Assembly: GCF_003286415.2 (NCBI RefSeq)
Contig: NZ_CP043450.1
Location: 2,108,001 to 2,172,000 of the forward strand
Direction: 5' to 3'
DNA: 64,000 nt
Source: Mucilaginibacter rubeus
GTDB lineage: Bacteria > Bacteroidota > Bacteroidia > Sphingobacteriales > Sphingobacteriaceae
The notes under the pieces are model-generated. The model searched no databases. It was given only the letters and a program-made list of their open reading frames with translations, and had not been told where the DNA came from. Positions 43,901 to 51,302 of the stretch are shown in pieces (the first letter of the stretch is position 1; each line of letters begins with the position of its first letter). Position numbers and translations under genes: made by a program.

Positions 43901-45085
43901 CATGCCTGAGGCATTAGAAGCTATAATTTTATAATTTGCAGCGTCAGCCAAAACCGATGGGGTGCCGCTGATTGTCCCATCCTGACTCAGAACCAATCCG
44001 GCTGGTAATGCCGGCGATATATTATAGCCTGTCGTATTTATTTTGTAAAAGCCGTCGCTAAAGAAAATTCCCCCGCAGGTCATAACATTATCGTTTTCAT
44101 CAAGCGCTATCTTAGGTGAAATCGGCTGATAAATAACCTGGCCATTGCTATCATAATATGGTGCCGAGATGGTAAATACTTCGCCTGCAGGAGTGATTTT
44201 TCGTAATAAACCAGTATGCTCCGTAATGATTATGTAGCCCTTTGAATCAACTTTTATATTTTCGGGAACATTAAATGTGGCAGCAGCTCCAATCCCGTCG
44301 TCATCTCCATTTTTTCCAGAACCTGCAATAGTAGTTACCAATCCTGTAGGTGTAATTTTCCTGATCATGCTATTGTTGTAATCGGCAACATATAAATTGC
44401 CTGCTTTGTCAATAGCTAAACCATCAGGGTTATTGAACGATGCACTGGCGCCAACACCATTGCTAAATCCGTTTCCAATCTGTCCTGCAAATACCGAAGT
44501 TGTGCCATCTTTGGTGATTTTCATGATCCTTCCGGCGCTCTCTGCTACATAAACTATCCCATTGGCATCTACTACAATTCCGCGCGGCGCTCTAAAGCCC
44601 TGTGCATATGTTGTGACCACACCGGCAGGCGTGATTTTCCTAACCCTGGAATTTAACCCGTCGCGATAGTTGTCTTCAGTTACATACAAGTTGCCTTCCG
44701 CATCGTTTGCGATGTTATTTATTTCTCCAAAAAGAGCGTCAGTACCAGTTCCGTCAACATAGCCAGCCTGGTTGCCTCCGGCAAGAGTTGAATATGTGCC
44801 ATCGGGCTTTATATGCAAAATGCTCCGGTATAGTTGACCATAAATATCCCCTGAAGGAAATCGCACAAAATTAGTAACAACGGCAGTTGAGCTCAGGATT
44901 TTGCTGAACTGGGGATAAATTAAATTAGGGATCGCACCTCCTGTACTATTTATCTTAATAGGGGTTATGCTTTTTCCGAGGAAAAGGGTTTGTGGACCGG
45001 GATAGCTGATATTAGGCTTTTGGGCGCTGAGTTGTGCAGAAATAAACAGGCCGATTATCAAAGCAAGTAAAGATAGCTTATGCAT
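37997..45085 (-). CDS. giant T9SS-secreted protein: NHL, 15 IPT/TIG, FG-GAP, MBG domains
   Basis: This 2362-residue protein has a signal peptide (cleavage near LSAQ, residue 21). Domains in order: NHL propeller repeats about 50-345 (GNLYVADYNNSMIRKITPTG); a putative Ig-like segment about 350-405; thirteen IPT/TIG repeats of about 78 residues from about 412 to 1440; FG-GAP/VCBS repeats about 1440-1800 (DFDGDGNPDLL, DVDGDGKMDIL); two more TIG repeats about 1805-1960; an MBG domain about 1965-2125; a SprB-like repeat about 2126-2210; and a type A T9SS sorting domain about 2287-2362 (PYPNPFQNILHINIGK). It should be exported and displayed on or released from the surface, for adhesion or glycan binding. 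It overlaps the start of the small lipoprotein. Confidence 0.92.
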   Translation of the reverse strand: MHKLSLLALIIGLFISAQLSAQKPNISYPGPQTLFLGKSITPIKINSTGGAIPNLIYPQFSKILSSTAVVTNFVRFPSGDIYGQLYRSILHIKPDGTYSTLAGGNQAGYVDGTGTDALFGEINNIANDAEGNLYVTEDNYRDGLNSRVRKITPAGVVTTYAQGFRAPRGIVVDANGIVYVAESAGRIMKITKDGTTSVFAGQIGNGFSNGVGASASFNNPDGLAIDKAGNLYVADYNNSMIRKITPTGLVTTIAGSGKNGDDDGIGAAATFNVPENIKVDSKGYIIITEHTGLLRKITPAGEVFTISAPYYDSNGQVIYQPISPKIALDENDNVMTCGGIFFSDGFYKINTTGYNISPALPAGLVLSQDGTISGTPSVLADAANYKIIASNASGMASTTINLKVVLSSDPPVINSFSPTAGHFDTRIIITGNFFTEATAVTIGGKKVDYFDVTPTSITTYVPAGATSGEVTVTTPRGTARLSGFSFIPPPTISSVSPLSGWKGSKITINGTGFSDVSQVYFGSYYAAFKIVSPTQIEATLQEGASGDVSISAPSGYGTFPGFTYIYPPSVSSISPASGGAGTTITINGSNFNNTTAIKFGNTNATSFKVVSPTQITAVVAAGSSNGITVTTPAGTSGSYYDFTFMPPPVITQVYPTKAGYNSTIIIYGSGLSGARVTIGGVPANISFNYESQLYVNVGYGASSGDITITTTGGTVTYPGFVLVPAPTITSFTPQTAAAGDKVIITGTNLDEVDNVSFGGISAAFKVLSPTTIEATVGYGTSGAVTVSSEGGYASLQGFVHTGPVITSFSPASAGIGESVIIKGSNFTNTSAVEFGGVPATSFTVNSPTQITAIVGTGKTGNITVTTPLGKASVAGFAHPGPVINYLTPNYAGSLSATPITITGINFTGATSVSFGGVPAASFTVTSANSITATPAATSMSGNVVVTTPQGSDKISGFTWVQAPAITSFTPASQKNGGVVTITGSNFYGNITVKFGGVPALYAYVSSPTTVTAAVGNGASGDITVSTVGGTAALTGFKYSSPTITTLTPSMAAIGQTVIIMGENLDAVQSVKFGNTDAASFKIVSSKEIDAVVGNGTSGTVSVTAPTGTANKDGFNFVYPPYIYSFTPTSGGSGTIMNINGSYLASTSEVKIGGVPATITSVTDNLITVKVGAGASGKISVKTIAGTTELDGFTWYPAPTITSVNPLKANAQTTVTINGTNFTGITQLQFGANYGNFKIVSPTQITAEPVYGESGDITITGPGGSVVFPGFTFIPVPVVSSYTKSGDASNAVVTITGNNFQDVTEVKFGGVTATSFTVLSPTSISAKPGAGATGAISVTAAGGTGTLLGYLYDTPPSIASFSPASGPIGTTVAIEGDNFSTTSQNNVVFFGPVKARVKSATKTHLEVFVPAGANNSITVINTDKKLSATSNLPFHVTNNNGGPTYSNKLDIKFKTGLGLYQIADFDGDGNPDLLIPKDDSLYILRHGADPMLSKSSFMQKVLLQTERQVLSSVVGDVDGDGKMDILFSTNPSVVLLHNTSTKGNISFEAKTLENLNGATLGTMILRDMNLDGKPDLVLYDFNIYCYPNTSNGSSISFGPLMGLQNTSSSGTISFTLTDIDGDNKPDPIGGSSYTGISVFKNNSVPGDLSSSDFPPTYFSHPGYYYMAWDMTTGDFDGDGKVDLLEDDFSNGVLLISRNKATKGTIDASSFEPAKAFANYLLTDNPMAADVDGDGKIDVVGSNTGVYYSRNQSSPGNISLALPAPLLPGTNNSSAGGVRFNDMDGDGRMDLILISNGTTLSINHNGPAVTPKITSVSPLTAKAGTKITITGEHFDETTVVKFGNKVAQSFKVDSTQTITAIVGDGETGAISIQTPNGPASFPGFVFIPAPIITSANALTDGSGTLIINGSNLTKATNVTIAGVPASAFTVNSDTKITATFAGISGDLTVTTAGGTATLAGVTVKTNLVINFPALANHTYGDGDFLLPVVSNNTAIPVTYKVDKPDAITIVNGKLHIIKAGTITITASQTGDALHNSAVEVKQLLVINKKALQVKANDQTRVFGTANPNLTFEYTGFISGEDQSKLSVQPVISTIATQQSPAGIYDIVVNGAVSDNYDFNYISGRLTITPSVTNLKIAANSVTCKGQNNGSITISAAQSANYTAAITGNSLNKTYTFNTETNISNLSPGTYNVCVTDAALANTQQCFDLVITEPKDLSVFTSVNEATEMVNITMDGGASYDIKLNGVSYKTSDNTISLPLNKGSNTLTVSTDKLCQGIIEKILNISGSLPYPNPFQNILHINIGKRVAAKATLKIYSLNTGLLKLTKDYTNQSEVISMDVSSLDKGVYSLNVVVDGKETVYKIIK

Positions 45086-45124
45086 AGAATTGTGAAAAGT
45101 TTGGTTTGGTGCAAGGAGAATATT

Positions 45125-45148
45125 GAAGATCTGTTTATTTAGATCTTC
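45125..45148. other. short inverted repeat upstream of giant gene
   Basis: GAAGATCT (45125-45132) and AGATCTTC (45141-45148) flank 8 bases, about 40-63 bases upstream of the giant gene start. It may be an operator or a 5' leader hairpin. Weak evidence. Confidence 0.35.
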
Positions 45149-45334
45149 GGGGAGATAGTTTTTGAGTTAACGTGATAAGTTTTAAATTTTACCCTAAATG
45201 TACTGCTAAAGAATAATAACTAAGTAAAATTATAACAAATAATTTCGTAAGCGATGTGTTATAAGTAGGGTAAATAGTTAAATATCCTCTACTTGTTGGA
45301 AATAGGTATAGTGAGTTGAAAATATTTCGCTGTT

Positions 45335-46021
45335 TTACTTTAGCGTTAACCGCACCAGGTATTGTTTAAACTCATCTTCCAGCAACACCTCCATGTCAAA
45401 GCCCATTTCATTAACAATGGGTTCAAGTGTTTTTTCATCAACATATAGCCAGTGGAACCAGTCAGTTTTTTGGCGGTTATATTGATATTGATAAAGTAAT
45501 TCACCGTAATAGCCTTTTTCGGGCAGGCCATCTTCGTAGAGATACGAAATATCTGATGAGTCGAAAAGAATCTGACCGCCGGGATTAAGCAGCAGTTTGA
45601 TATGCTGTAAAAATACTTTGAGATTTTCGAGCGTTCCGGTAAGGCCTATGCCGTTCATAAGCAGTAGCAGGGTATCGTATTTTTGCTCATCGTAAACGAA
45701 AATATCGCCTTTAACTACTTTTGTCACGCCCCGCTCTTTCATTACTTCGCAGGCTAAAGTTGATATGTCAAGCGCAACACAATCAAAGCCGCGCGCCTGT
45801 AATACCAAAGCATGGCTGCCTGCTCCGGCGCCGATATCCAGTACTGTTCCGCGGCATTCGTTCATGGCCAGCCATTCAATATCAGGCATATCGTCCTCAT
45901 CCCGGAAATAAACATCAATTGGCATTTCTTCCTTCGGGCCATATTGATTATTGATCCACAGCTTGTGATTTGCTAATTTATGGTAATGATCATGTATGGC
46001 CTGGCCCAGTATATCTTTCAT
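45335..46021 (-). CDS. class I SAM-dependent methyltransferase
   Basis: This 228-residue cytoplasmic protein has the SAM-binding motif I VLDIGAGAGSHAL (about 76-88), acidic motif II (VALDIS) and motif IV-like LLLLMNGIGLTG, followed by GGQILFDSSDISYL. It should transfer a methyl group from S-adenosylmethionine; the acceptor is unknown. It is divergent from the DUF92 gene across 59 bases. Confidence 0.88.
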   Translation of the reverse strand: MKDILGQAIHDHYHKLANHKLWINNQYGPKEEMPIDVYFRDEDDMPDIEWLAMNECRGTVLDIGAGAGSHALVLQARGFDCVALDISTLACEVMKERGVTKVVKGDIFVYDEQKYDTLLLLMNGIGLTGTLENLKVFLQHIKLLLNPGGQILFDSSDISYLYEDGLPEKGYYGELLYQYQYNRQKTDWFHWLYVDEKTLEPIVNEMGFDMEVLLEDEFKQYLVRLTLK

Positions 46022-46080
46022 GTGCCCAAAAGTATGAATTGAAAGTTTAATTTAGCGGCAATAAATCCTTTCGATAGGCT

Positions 46081-46788
46081 ATGTGGTTAAGCTATGGTTT
46101 GTTAACGCTTATTTTGGCGGCTGGTATGGTATATAGCATATCTGCCCGCAAGCTAACAGTTATAGCCGCGGTGACCGGTGCCGCCGTCGCCATATTGGTA
46201 TTTGCCGGAGCCGGTTTTACAGGCTTAGCCATGATGACCACTTTTTTCATTTTAGGCTCGGCAGCTACGTCGGTACAAAGTAAAACTAAAGAGGATATCA
46301 ATGCCGCTGAAAAAGGTGGAAGAACCGCCGCACAGGTTTTAGCTAATGCCGGCACAGCTGCTTTATGCGGAATTATGATCCTCGCATTACCTGCATATGC
46401 ACCTGTTTTACAATTGATGATAGCTGCCGGTTTTGCTTCTGCAACGGCAGACACGCTTTCATCGGAATTGGGGATGGTTTATGGCAAGCGTTTCTTTAAT
46501 ATTATAACCCTTAAGCCGGATACACGGGGGCTTGATGGGGTAATCAGTGTTGAGGGTACTTTAATTGGCGTAATTGGTTCTGTTGTTATTGCTACTGTTT
46601 ATGCGATAGGAATGGGATGGACAGTAAACCTCATCTGGATAGTGGCAGCCGGGACGCTTGGTAATCTCACAGATTCCGTTTTGGGGGCTATATTGGAAAG
46701 AAAAGGTTTAATCAATAACAATACCGTTAACTTTTTAAATACCCTCGTAGCCGCATTGTTTATGTTGCTGTTTTACCTTGTTTTATAA
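46081..46788 (+). CDS. DUF92 family membrane protein
   Basis: This 235-residue membrane protein has about six hydrophobic segments. The DUF92 hallmarks ATADTLSSELG and DTRGLDGVISVEGTLIG are present. Relatives include plant VTE6/phytyl-phosphate kinase-like proteins and cytidylyltransferase-related membrane proteins; the bacterial function is unproven, though prenyl-phosphate phosphorylation is a possibility. The next gene (MtfA-like) begins 16 bases after its stop. Confidence 0.88.
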   Translation: MWLSYGLLTLILAAGMVYSISARKLTVIAAVTGAAVAILVFAGAGFTGLAMMTTFFILGSAATSVQSKTKEDINAAEKGGRTAAQVLANAGTAALCGIMILALPAYAPVLQLMIAAGFASATADTLSSELGMVYGKRFFNIITLKPDTRGLDGVISVEGTLIGVIGSVVIATVYAIGMGWTVNLIWIVAAGTLGNLTDSVLGAILERKGLINNNTVNFLNTLVAALFMLLFYLVL

Positions 46789-46804
46789 TTTAATCTATAT
46801 ATAA

Positions 46805-47587
46805 ATGTTCCCTGTTATATTCCTTATCATAATTGCGCTGGCTGTTTTCTTTTTTCTGAATAAAAAGAAAGTAGTGAATGAAGTACCCGTTGCTGGGATT
46901 AATTATAAGCTGCTTTTGGAACAACATATTCCTTATTATCAACACCTCGACAATACCCAAAAAGCGCTGTTTGAACAGAAAATTATCGGTTTTTTATCGG
47001 ATATAACTATTGAAGGGATTGGCACAACCGTAAGCGATGCTGATAAAGTAATGATAGCTGCAAGTGCTGTGATCCCGATATTTGGTTTTAATGATTGGAA
47101 ATATCGCAACCTCACTAACGTGATCCTGTATCCCGATACTTTTGATAATGAGTTTCAATTTGAGGGTGAAAACCGGAGCATTTTAGGAATGGTGGGATCC
47201 GGGTACATGAACGGGCAGATGATCCTGTCGAGAGCCGCCTTAACCAAAGGTTTCAGTAAATCGGCAGGGAAGGAGAACACCGCTATCCACGAGTTTGTGC
47301 ACCTGCTTGATAAATCTGACGGTGCTACAGATGGCGTACCGGAAAATCTTTTGGCTCACGAATATGTGATGCCTTGGCTAAAGATGATCCACCAGGAAAT
47401 TCACAAAATTGAAGCCGGCCGCTCCGATATTAATCCTTATGCTATCACCAATGAGGCTGAGTTTTTAGCGGTTGTTGCTGAATACTTTTTTCAAAAGCCC
47501 AACGAATTAAAGCATAAACATCCTGAGCTTTATGAAATGTTGAGTACGATGTTCTCGCAGGACCTGGCGGATGATAATGTTGCCTGA
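46805..47587 (+). CDS. mtfA: MtfA-type zinc-dependent peptidase (M90)
   Basis: This 260-residue protein has one N-terminal membrane segment (VIFLIIIALAVFFFL, residues 4-18). The M90 zinc-binding motif HEFVH has His162, Glu163 and His166 inside ENTAIHEFVHLLDKSDG; a downstream acidic/His region (NPYAITNEAEFLAVVAEYFF) likely supplies the third ligand. E. coli MtfA is an aminopeptidase that also titrates the Mlc repressor and so affects glucose PTS genes; here no Mlc homolog is visible. The membrane anchor is a difference from E. coli MtfA. It converges with the MBL gene, with no gap between the stops. Confidence 0.85.
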   Translation: MFPVIFLIIIALAVFFFLNKKKVVNEVPVAGINYKLLLEQHIPYYQHLDNTQKALFEQKIIGFLSDITIEGIGTTVSDADKVMIAASAVIPIFGFNDWKYRNLTNVILYPDTFDNEFQFEGENRSILGMVGSGYMNGQMILSRAALTKGFSKSAGKENTAIHEFVHLLDKSDGATDGVPENLLAHEYVMPWLKMIHQEIHKIEAGRSDINPYAITNEAEFLAVVAEYFFQKPNELKHKHPELYEMLSTMFSQDLADDNVA

Positions 47588-48397
47588 TTAAAAGTTAAGG
47601 CCAAGCTGGCCCAATGGTTCATGCTGCACAACCGAGTTACTAATGTAGTAAACAGGTGTTTCCTCATGCCTTGAAGCCACGATAATATTGATCCCATCGG
47701 CGCAGTTGGTAAACAGGTCTTCCACCAGTTTGGGGTCGTTATTGTTTTTGGAGAGGTGTGAAAGCAGCAGGTGGGTCATGTGCGGTGGACGGTGTGTTGT
47801 AAATAAGCCCAGCGCCTGTTTATTTGATAAATGGCCTTTTCCACCACGGATACGCTGTTTTAGATAATAAGGATATCCTCCTTTATCCAGCATATCGTCA
47901 TCATAATTGGCTTCCAGGAAAGCTGCGTGGCATTGGCTGAAATAGCGGATCAACTGATCGCACACAATCCCAAGATCGGTAAATACACCAACTTTAACAT
48001 CGTTGCAACTTACGATAAAACTATGAGGCTCGGACGCGTCATGTATTTTGGGAAAAGACGTTACTTCCAGGCTTCCGATATTAACAATTTCAAATCCCTT
48101 GAGATGATGAATCAGGCGGTCATCAATACCGTTAAGGTGCATTAATGTTCCAGGGGTAATATAAACTGGTAACTGGTATTTTTTTGCCAGTACCGGGATA
48201 CCACGGATATGATCTGAATGTTCATGCGATACAAAAATGGCTTTTACCTTTTGCATGGATAGCCCAAGCCTAACCATGCGTTTTTCAGTTTCGCGGCATG
48301 AAATGCCTACATCAACCAATATCGCCTCCTGATCGTTCCCCACGTAATAGCAGTTGCCATTACTTCCCGAATTTAATGATGTAATGAATAAAGACAT
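47588..48397 (-). CDS. MBL-fold hydrolase, YycJ/WalJ-like
   Basis: This 269-residue cytoplasmic protein has the full metallo-beta-lactamase motif HEHSDH (His58, His60, Asp62, His63) after the N-terminal SLNSGSNGNCYYVG that is typical of the WalJ/YycJ branch. Downstream, TDLGIVCDQL and LLSHLSKNN supply further ligands. WalJ-like proteins are proposed exonucleases linked to DNA replication or cell-wall signalling. It stands alone, convergent with the peptidase gene and divergent from the YceH gene. Confidence 0.88.
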   Translation of the reverse strand: MSLFITSLNSGSNGNCYYVGNDQEAILVDVGISCRETEKRMVRLGLSMQKVKAIFVSHEHSDHIRGIPVLAKKYQLPVYITPGTLMHLNGIDDRLIHHLKGFEIVNIGSLEVTSFPKIHDASEPHSFIVSCNDVKVGVFTDLGIVCDQLIRYFSQCHAAFLEANYDDDMLDKGGYPYYLKQRIRGGKGHLSNKQALGLFTTHRPPHMTHLLLSHLSKNNNDPKLVEDLFTNCADGINIIVASRHEETPVYYISNSVVQHEPLGQLGLNF

Positions 48398-48508
48398 TAG
48401 AAGTGCAAAGTAAACTATTTTGATGTTATTATTTTAATCCTAATGATTTTAGCATTCAGAAAATTAGCAATTTTTTTTGACGCTATAAAAACCTGCTTAT
48501 ATTTAGCC

Positions 48509-49168
48509 ATGGATTCACCGCAAACTTTACCCATACTTGATGCAGAAGAGCTACGTGTACTTGGTACTTTAATGGAAAAAGCCAAAACCACGCCTGATTA
48601 TTATCCCATGACCCTCAATGGTCTGGTGGCTGCCTGCAACCAGAAGACATCGCGTAAGCCGGTTACTAATTATGATGACGACACCGTTATTAATGCACTA
48701 AATTCATTGAAAAGACGTGGTTTGATGTCAACCGCAACCGGTGGCTCAATCCGCAACATAAAATATAAACACAATTTTGCCATTGTTTTTCCGGTGATAC
48801 CTTCAGAAGTAGCGCTGATCTGCCTGCTAATCCTTCGCGGACCTCAAACACCTGGTGAGCTGAATACAAACAGCGGCCGTATGTACGAGTTTGATTCGAT
48901 AGAGGAGGTACAGGAAGTATTAGATAGATTGGCCGGAGGAGAAATACCATATGTTGTGCAATTACCTAAGCGCCCCGGTCAAAAGGAAGTTAGATATGCT
49001 CATTTATTAGGCGGTACGCCTGAATTTAGCGATGATGACTTTGCTGATGAACCAACCGGTCGTGTATCCTCATCGGCGCTTGAAGCCCGTTTGGCAAAAG
49101 CTGAACAGGAAATTGCTGAATTGAAAGAGACAGTGGGCAGGCTGATGAAGGAGTTAGGAGTGGAGTAA
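48509..49168 (+). CDS. YceH (DUF480) family protein
   Basis: The ATG at 48509 (MDSPQTLPILDAEELRVLG) gives 219 residues and matches the usual DUF480 N-terminus; an in-frame ATG at 48443 would add 22 residues that look non-conserved. Two winged-helix-like modules contain EKAKTTPDYYPMTLNGLVAACNQKTSR (given for position, residues about 22-48) and LRGPQTPGELNTNSGRMY. A C-terminal coiled coil (ALEARLAKAEQEIAELKETV) ends it. It is a probable DNA-binding protein of unknown role. Confidence 0.88.
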   Translation: MDSPQTLPILDAEELRVLGTLMEKAKTTPDYYPMTLNGLVAACNQKTSRKPVTNYDDDTVINALNSLKRRGLMSTATGGSIRNIKYKHNFAIVFPVIPSEVALICLLILRGPQTPGELNTNSGRMYEFDSIEEVQEVLDRLAGGEIPYVVQLPKRPGQKEVRYAHLLGGTPEFSDDDFADEPTGRVSSSALEARLAKAEQEIAELKETVGRLMKELGVE

Positions 49169-49185
49169 GAGAAAATTATAAAATT

Positions 49186-49270
49186 GTCATGCTGAGGAAC
49201 GAAGCATATTCTTCAATAAGTATGGCCGTTATATAGCGCGGGAAGAAGATGCTTCGTTCCTCAGCATGAC
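49186..49270. repeat. 85-bp intergenic inverted repeat
   Basis: GTCATGCTGAGGAACGAAGC (left arm 49186-49207) has an exact reverse complement at 49249-49270 (22 bp). Pairing extends inward to about 49214/49242 with one mismatch. The loop is about 27 bases. The arms look like a mobile intergenic palindrome common in Bacteroidota genomes. It separates the convergent YceH and FMN-reductase genes and may also terminate transcription. Confidence 0.75.
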
Positions 49271-49319
49271 ATAACTTTTTTAATGCTTTGTTTATCAATT
49301 CGGCATTGAGTTTCATATT

Positions 49320-49850
49320 TCATAATTCCGCCAAAAAAGTATCCATTACATTCCGCAACGCGTTTTCGGTTTCCAGATCTGTAATATTTCCGCTTGCGTC
49401 AATTTTACTCCTGATAAACGGAATAAGTAAAATAGCTCCGTCAATTACTTTCGCAGAAAGCGCTCCGAGTGTCAGGAGCAAAGCGGCATGTGCATGACTG
49501 CCAACTGATGACGCAGTAATCAATGCTACGGGCTTATCAACCAGCGAGCTGCTCGAAACCATCCAGTCCAGCATGTTTTTAAGCTGCCCCGGAACGCCAA
49601 ACGCATACTCAGGCGTACAAATAATAATACCTGATGCGTTTTTCATAGAACTTCGCAGTTCCGAAACCGCTTCCGGCGCGTGTTCATGGTCGAGTCCGGG
49701 ATCAAAAGGTGGGATGTCTGATAATCTATCGTATATGGAATAATTGATATCAGCAGGAGCTAATCCACCTAAAAACCTCAAAATATTATGGTTGGATGAG
49801 CCTGACCTTAAGCTGCCGGAAATAGTGAGAATATTGCCTTTATAATTCAT
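49320..49850 (-). CDS. NADPH-dependent FMN reductase family protein
   Basis: The ATG at 49850 (MNYKGNILTISGSLRSGSS) gives 176 residues; an ATG seven codons upstream is less likely. The flavodoxin-like fold has the phosphate-binding SGSLRSGSSN loop (13-22) and CTPEYAFGVPGQLKNMLDW (flavin contact). It should use NAD(P)H to reduce FMN, quinones, azo compounds or chromate. It converges with the YceH gene and lies downstream of the histidine kinase on the same strand, separated by a hairpin. Confidence 0.9.
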   Translation of the reverse strand: MNYKGNILTISGSLRSGSSNHNILRFLGGLAPADINYSIYDRLSDIPPFDPGLDHEHAPEAVSELRSSMKNASGIIICTPEYAFGVPGQLKNMLDWMVSSSSLVDKPVALITASSVGSHAHAALLLTLGALSAKVIDGAILLIPFIRSKIDASGNITDLETENALRNVMDTFLAEL

Positions 49851-49869
49851 GCGTAGACGTTGCTGAACC

Positions 49870-49902
49870 AAACTTACGAAGTTTCCAAAACTTCGTAAGT
49901 TT
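49870..49902. repeat. 15-bp hairpin between FMN reductase and kinase genes
   Basis: AAACTTACGAAGTTT (49870-49884) and AAACTTCGTAAGTTT (49888-49902) flank only 3 bases. On the plus strand TT follows. It may be a repeat or a terminator for the histidine-kinase transcript. Confidence 0.6.
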
Positions 49903-49955
49903 TTGCAAAGTCATAAAGATAGTATGCTTGGCAACTCCCCATTCAGGAAGCCCGG

Positions 49956-51302
49956 CTATACAAAAGAGAGAATAAATGCTGATCCTTTGCCTTCGGTTGA
50001 TTGTACCTGGATATTGCCCTTATGCAACAGCATGATCTGTTTACACAGGCTTAAGCCAATACCGCTGCCGGTTTTACGGGTACTAAAGAAAGGAATAAAG
50101 ATCTTATCAAGCAATTCGGGAGGCATGCCCAATCCGTTATCAATAACTTTCACAAAGGTTTTACCGCCCTGAATTTCGGCAGTGAGGGTAATGCGTGGTT
50201 CTTCACGGTCTTTTACCGCTTCAATGGCGTTAACCAGCAGGTTGATCATTACCTGTTCAATCAGGTTAATATCTGCCTCGATAGAAAGTGTCGGATCGCG
50301 CAGGATGATCTCCAGTTCAATCTTCTTTTTCTCCAACGTAGGCGTCATTAAACTATTCAGGTTCTCGAATATATTACGAACCATGATCTTGTTCAGATCA
50401 AGTTTGGTGATCTTGTTCAGACTACGGTAGCTTTCGGTAAACTTGAGCAGGCCTTCGCTGCGGCGTTTGATGGTATCGATGCCAAGTTCAATATCTTCCA
50501 GGTCGCTGTGTGGCAGGCTTTCTGTAATATCGGGGCTTTGCAGGCGGTTCTTGAGTGTATCGGCCAAAGAAGAAATTGGGGCTACCGAGTTCATGATCTC
50601 GTGCGTCATTACGTTCAGCAGCTTTGACCATGCTTTTGACTCGGTTTCGTCTAAAGCCTCGTTAACGTTTTGAAAAGCTATGAGTTTGTACAGTTTCTCA
50701 TCGCTGCGCATCAGGCTGGCATTTACCAGTATTTTAACCTGCTGCTGGTTGCGGGTAACGGTGATGATCTTGCTGTCGCCGGGTTTAAGTTTGATGAGCT
50801 CGGCATATAATGACGGCTCTCGTTTCTCGAGCGAGTGTACTGTTTTTAAATAAGGTACGCCAATAATGGTTTTAAAAGCTTCATTGATCCAGCCGGTTTC
50901 GCCGGTTTCTTCTTCGTATGATAAAATACCGGTATCAACCAGTTCAAGGATCTTTTGGAGATAATGGTATTGAGTTTCGCGTTCGCGGCTTATGAGTTTA
51001 AATGTGGTGTTGATATCGTTAAAACCTTTACGCAGGGGCTTAAGCTCATTAGGCGCTTTACGTACGTCAAAATGGCGGGAAAAATCGCGGTAATGGATAG
51101 ATTCTACAAATTGATTTACCTCGTCCTGCGCTTTTTTCTGAAAACGGATCATATCTACAACCGAGTAGGCTACCAATGGCAATAGGATCACGAGATACAA
51201 CAGTTGGCCAAGGTTTACAATAACAAAGGCCGTAACGGTAAGTACAAGCAGTAATAGAAATACACGCAGCAAAAGCCGCCATTCGTAACGGTTAAATATC
51301 AT
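49956..51302 (-). CDS. NtrB-like sensor histidine kinase
   Basis: This 448-residue protein has two membrane segments (about 11-29 and 33-48) with almost no periplasmic loop, so it probably senses within or near the membrane. A cytoplasmic PAS-like domain follows (about 110-210, ILELVDTGILSYEEE), then a HisKA domain with phospho-acceptor His234 in VMTHEIMNSVAP and a HATPase with N box NLLVNAIEA, DNGLGMP and GSGIGLSL. It should phosphorylate the NtrC-type regulator whose gene overlaps its start by 11 bases. Confidence 0.93.
   Translation of the reverse strand: MIFNRYEWRLLLRVFLLLLVLTVTAFVIVNLGQLLYLVILLPLVAYSVVDMIRFQKKAQDEVNQFVESIHYRDFSRHFDVRKAPNELKPLRKGFNDINTTFKLISRERETQYHYLQKILELVDTGILSYEEETGETGWINEAFKTIIGVPYLKTVHSLEKREPSLYAELIKLKPGDSKIITVTRNQQQVKILVNASLMRSDEKLYKLIAFQNVNEALDETESKAWSKLLNVMTHEIMNSVAPISSLADTLKNRLQSPDITESLPHSDLEDIELGIDTIKRRSEGLLKFTESYRSLNKITKLDLNKIMVRNIFENLNSLMTPTLEKKKIELEIILRDPTLSIEADINLIEQVMINLLVNAIEAVKDREEPRITLTAEIQGGKTFVKVIDNGLGMPPELLDKIFIPFFSTRKTGSGIGLSLCKQIMLLHKGNIQVQSTEGKGSAFILSFV

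Noticed and set aside
37997-45085. TIG repeat region as a tandem DNA repeat or CRISPR-like array
   Set aside because: The repeats are protein-level (about 78 residues) with diverged DNA; there are no short identical repeats with unique spacers.
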